The translations under genes and the position numbers were made by a program. The notes beneath the pieces were generated by a model. The model ran no database searches. It worked only from the letters and a program-made list of their open reading frames with translations, and was not told the DNA's origin. From JAWKIW01 sp046331175 (GTDB taxonomy: Bacteria > Actinomycetota > Acidimicrobiia > Acidimicrobiales > Acidimicrobilacustridaceae), in assembly GCA_046331175.1 (NCBI GenBank), contig JAXLRI010000003.1, positions 186,001 through 250,000 of the forward strand: a stretch of 64,000 nucleotides of DNA. Reading direction: 5' to 3'. Positions within the stretch are counted from its first letter, which is position 1. Each line of letters opens with the position of its first letter. Of the stretch, positions 61,332-64,000 are shown one piece after another.

Positions 61332-62168
61332 CTACTGCTCGTTGGCCACGCCGAGCAGGGCCGAGCGCTTGATCGAGCGGACGCCGGTCACCAGGCTGAT
61401 GCCGGCGATCACCCACGCCACCGCGCCGATGATCAGCGAGAGCTTGAGCGTGTCGGCGCCGACGAGCGCGCCGGTGGCCTGGGCGTAGCCGATGAGGATG
61501 AGCGGCAGGGTCACCAGGCCGGTGGCCTGCTGGGCGGCGGCGGTGGACTTCACCCGGGCCGACAGCCGCAGCACCAGTGACAGGGCCAGGGCGATGAACG
61601 GCGGCAGCACCCACACGATCAGCAGCCACCACGACGGGGTCGGGAAGAAGAGGTAGCCGACCTTGCCGGCGAGGATGGCGTTCACGAGGATCGAGTAGGC
61701 GGTGAAGCCGATGACGGTGGTGAGGTAGCCGGGGACCAGCGAGGCGATGAGCTTGCCGAGGTAGATCTCGCGGGTGTCGGCGGGGGAGTGGGCCAGGAAC
61801 TCGCCCGTGCCCCGCTCTCGCTCGCCGACGATGGTCGAGGCCCCGACCGCCGACGAGATGGTGAGCGGGACCACCACCGCCACCGGGGCGAGGAGGAACA
61901 CGGCCAGGGTGTAGGACACCTGGGCCTCGGGCGGGATGCCCTTCGGGACGGCGTCCTTGGCCGACTGCGGCAGCAGGTCGAGCGCCTGGGACACCTGCTG
62001 GACGGCCTGCTGGTTGCCGACGCCGTTGATGATGCTGAGGATGATCATCGGGATGACGACGAAGAAGATCCCGCCCAGCAGGGCCATCGGGACCCAGAAG
62101 TCCTTGGCCTGCAGCAGCTGGCGCAGCTCGGTGCGGGCCACCGTCCACATGCGTTGGGTGCGGAACAC
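61332..62168 (-). CDS. ABC-2 type transporter permease
   Basis: A 278-residue membrane protein with six helices. SSAVGASTIVGERERGTGEFLAHSPADTREIYLGK is the cytoplasmic loop typical of ABC-2 permeases (NatB-like), and a large loop lies between helices 1 and 2. It pairs with the ATPase gene 12 bases upstream to form an exporter. The GTG at 62168 follows GAGGAG. The substrate is unknown; the NatAB-like layout suggests sodium, peptide or lipid export. Confidence 0.86.
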   Translation of the reverse strand: MFRTQRMWTVARTELRQLLQAKDFWVPMALLGGIFFVVIPMIILSIINGVGNQQAVQQVSQALDLLPQSAKDAVPKGIPPEAQVSYTLAVFLLAPVAVVVPLTISSAVGASTIVGERERGTGEFLAHSPADTREIYLGKLIASLVPGYLTTVIGFTAYSILVNAILAGKVGYLFFPTPSWWLLIVWVLPPFIALALSLVLRLSARVKSTAAAQQATGLVTLPLILIGYAQATGALVGADTLKLSLIIGAVAWVIAGISLVTGVRSIKRSALLGVANEQ

Positions 62169-62180
62169 GGTGTCTCCTCG

Positions 62181-63284
62181 CTACAGGGGGGTGTCGACGC
62201 CCTGGCTGCGCCGCTCCTGGCGAACGGCGAAGTACAGCTCTTCGAGCGTGGGGTCGTGCGGCTCGACGCGGGTGAGGCGCACGCCGTCGGCGGCGAGCCG
62301 GGCGACGATGTCGGGGACCCGGGTGATGGTGTCGAGGGCGACCTCGGCGACCTTGTCCCGGCGGTAGGCCAGGACGCCCTCCCAGGTCGCGACTTGGTCG
62401 AGCGCGGCGGGATCCGTGGCGTCGAGGCGGACGAGGTCGTGGGGCCAGTAGCGGCGGATGAGCTCGTCCTGGGCGCCGGCCATCAGGTCGGTCCCGGCCT
62501 CGAGCACGACGATCTGATCGGCGAGCCCCTCGGCCTCGATCAGGAGGTGCGTGCACATGATCACCGTGCGGCCCTCGCCGGTCATCTCGCGGATGAGCTG
62601 GAGCACGGCGTGGGACGACTCGGGGTCGAGTCCCGAGGTCGGCTCGTCGAACAGCAGCAGCTCGGGGTCGTGCAGCACGCTTCGGGCCAGCGCCAGCCGC
62701 GTCTTCATGCCGGTCGAGTAGCCGCCCACCTGCTGATCGAGCGACTCGAGGATGCCGAAGCGGCCGGCGGCGGCGCGGATCGGGCCGGCGGCGTTGCGCC
62801 CGAGGCCGTACAGCTCGGCGGAGTACTGCAGGTTGTCCCACCCCGTGAGGCGGTCGTAGAGGGCGGGCTTGGCCGACACCACCCCGCACCGTCGCCGGAC
62901 CTCCTCGCCCTGCAACTGCGGGTCCATGTCGAAGGTCCGCACGTGGCCGGCGTTGGGCTCGAGCGCCCCGGTGACCACGCGGATGGCGGTGGTCTTGCCG
63001 GCGCCGTTGGGCCCGAGCAGCACCGTGATCCGGCCCTTGGGGGCCAAGATGTTGAGGTCGGACAGCGCCGGGACCCGACCGAACCGGCGGCTGACGTGGC
63101 GGAGCTCGACGACGAGCTGGCCGTCCGGCTCGGGGGGCGGGGCGGCGTCGGGCGAGGCGAGGGGAGCCGGGCGGTTGGCCTGGGCCCCGGTGCGGGCGGC
63201 CACGGCGGCGGCCTCGAAGTCGTCGCGGGCGGCGCCGCCGACCGGTGGGAACCAGGCGGCGGACGCCTCGTCGGGGATGGTCAC
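62181..63284 (-). CDS. ABC transporter ATP-binding protein (NatA-like)
   Basis: A 367-residue ATPase. An unstructured N-terminus (1-57, Ala/Pro-rich) precedes Walker A LLGPNGAGKTTAIR, the signature VGGYSTGMKTRLALAR, Walker B PELLLFDEPTSGLDP and the H-loop CTHLLIEAEGLADQI. The C-terminal 90 residues (DLVRLDATDPAALDQV onward) are the DUF4162-type extension common in ABC-2 exporters. The GTG at 63284 is chosen; an open frame continues upstream without similarity. It is coupled to the permease and divergent from ruvC by 188 bases. Confidence 0.9.
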   Translation of the reverse strand: MTIPDEASAAWFPPVGGAARDDFEAAAVAARTGAQANRPAPLASPDAAPPPEPDGQLVVELRHVSRRFGRVPALSDLNILAPKGRITVLLGPNGAGKTTAIRVVTGALEPNAGHVRTFDMDPQLQGEEVRRRCGVVSAKPALYDRLTGWDNLQYSAELYGLGRNAAGPIRAAAGRFGILESLDQQVGGYSTGMKTRLALARSVLHDPELLLFDEPTSGLDPESSHAVLQLIREMTGEGRTVIMCTHLLIEAEGLADQIVVLEAGTDLMAGAQDELIRRYWPHDLVRLDATDPAALDQVATWEGVLAYRRDKVAEVALDTITRVPDIVARLAADGVRLTRVEPHDPTLEELYFAVRQERRSQGVDTPL

Positions 63285-63459
63285 CGGTTCTTCATCGGCA
63301 GCCGGAGGCGGTGCTGTAGGCCCTGCACCAGACCTGCACGGGCCGCTGGGGTGCGATGATCCGCCCGACCTACGTGGGGCCGGGCGACGGGCGCGTCCCG
63401 GTGCCAGGCCGCCGACCTGCACCGGTCCGGGCATCCACCGCCCGCCGTCGGCCCGCCGC

Positions 63460-63465
63460 TAGCGT
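63460..63465 (+). promoter_or_regulatory. Putative leaderless -10 element TAGCGT for ruvC
   Basis: TAGCGT is 7 bases before the GTG of ruvC, leaving no room for a Shine-Dalgarno sequence. Confidence 0.5.
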
Positions 63466-63472
63466 CGTACGG

Positions 63473-63994
63473 GTGTTCGTGCTCGGCGTCGATCCCGGCC
63501 TGTCCCGGTGCGGCTACTGCGTGCTGGAGGAGACCGATCCGGCGCGCGGGCGGGCTCGAGCCGTGGCCCTGGGCGTGCTCACCACGGCGCCCGCCGACCC
63601 CCTGCCCGAGCGGCTCGCCGAGCTCCAGCGCGAGCTGCGGGCGCTGCTCGTCGAGTACGCCCCGCGCGTGCTCGCCGTCGAGCGGGTGCTCTTCCAGGTG
63701 AACGTGCGCACGGCCATGTCGGTCGGCCAGGCCAGCGGCATCGCCATGGCCGAGGCCGCCGCCGCCGGGTGCGAGGTGGTCCAGTACTCGCCCAACCAGG
63801 TCAAGGAGGCGGTGGCCGGGTACGGCGGCGCCTCCAAGGAACAGGTCCAGACGATGGTGCAGACGCTGCTCGGTCTGGCGGCGCCGCCTCGCCCGCCCGA
63901 CGCCGCCGACGCCGCGGCGCTCGCGCTGTGCCACGTCGCCATGGCCCCGTTGCGCGCTGCCGCCGCCCGGGCCGAAGGGAGGCAGGTCCGATGA
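63473..63994 (+). CDS. ruvC: Holliday junction resolvase RuvC
   Basis: A 173-residue endonuclease that cuts Holliday junctions with RuvAB. The four acidic metal ligands are seen: Asp7 in VLGVDPGLSRCGYCV, Glu70 in LAVERVLFQVN, and Asp143 and Asp146 in PPDAADAAALALCH. QASGIAMAEAAAAGCEVVQYSP is the usual middle block. GTG 63473 is taken; GTG 63479 is also possible. The stop overlaps the ruvA ATG as ATGA. Confidence 0.95.
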   Translation: MFVLGVDPGLSRCGYCVLEETDPARGRARAVALGVLTTAPADPLPERLAELQRELRALLVEYAPRVLAVERVLFQVNVRTAMSVGQASGIAMAEAAAAGCEVVQYSPNQVKEAVAGYGGASKEQVQTMVQTLLGLAAPPRPPDAADAAALALCHVAMAPLRAAAARAEGRQVR

Positions 63995-64000
63995 TCGGCT
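63991..64000 (+). CDS. ruvA: Start of ruvA (Holliday junction helicase subunit), cut by the window end
   Basis: ATG ATC GGC opens M-I-G, the invariant start of RuvA, overlapping the ruvC stop by 4 bases. Only three codons are visible; the call rests on those and on the ruvC-ruvA-ruvB order seen in actinobacteria. Confidence 0.75.

Overview
The window is very GC-rich (over 70% G+C by eye), with frequent GTG starts and dense gene packing on both strands. It is chromosomal DNA of a high-GC actinobacterium. Mycothiol synthesis (mshC), an F420-dependent reductase, a phosphatidylinositol/PimA lipid set, a Lys/Ala-tailed HU protein and an InhA-type enoyl reductase all fit Actinomycetota. The mixture (many acyl-CoA dehydrogenases, DUF6285, DUF3048, a lone SsuD) looks most like class Acidimicrobiia, but that placement is an inference. 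No rRNA, tRNA, CRISPR array, transposase or phage gene was seen.

Left part (1-37 kb): scattered metabolic and envelope genes. In order: the end of an alpha/beta hydrolase, HU, two universal stress genes, an RDD membrane protein, SsuD, a mycothiol-isomerase-like protein, a beta-propeller lipoprotein, a Ser/Thr-tailed membrane protein, a GH63-like glycosidase, SnoaL-like and MMPL genes, a methyltransferase behind a giant acyltransferase with two SGNH domains, two acyl-CoA dehydrogenases around membrane proteins, an ABC ATPase, a TSUP exporter, a pair of CBS/DUF21 proteins, a phosphotransferase with DUF6285, then dynamin-like GTPase - Ser/Thr kinase - InhA on one strand, followed by npdG, mshC and plsC.

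Right part (37-64 kb): the gene order thrS, HIT hydrolase, pgsA, lipid acyltransferase, pimA, pdxS, pdxT, yebC, ruvC, ruvA is the same as in Mycobacterium tuberculosis (Rv2614c to ruvA). It is interrupted by blocks of accessory genes: SCO1, an LPXTG surface protein and an EF-G paralogue; a four-gene minus-strand operon; an M48-like pseudoprotease with two DUF3048 proteins and a methyltransferase; and a lipoprotein, peroxiredoxin and ABC exporter.

The most promising unexplained system is that minus-strand operon (47,440-51,997): a TetR regulator, a 2-oxoglutarate/Fe(II) oxygenase, an aspartase/fumarase-family lyase and an aldehyde dehydrogenase. Each junction is a 4-base stop/start overlap, and a perfect palindrome stands at the promoter. 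It sits between the acyltransferase and pimA of the conserved lipid set and reads like a hydroxylate - eliminate - oxidise pathway for an unknown substrate.

A TAnnnT hexamer 6-9 bases before the start codon recurs at many genes, suggesting widespread leaderless transcription. All functions here are read from sequence motifs without database searches.
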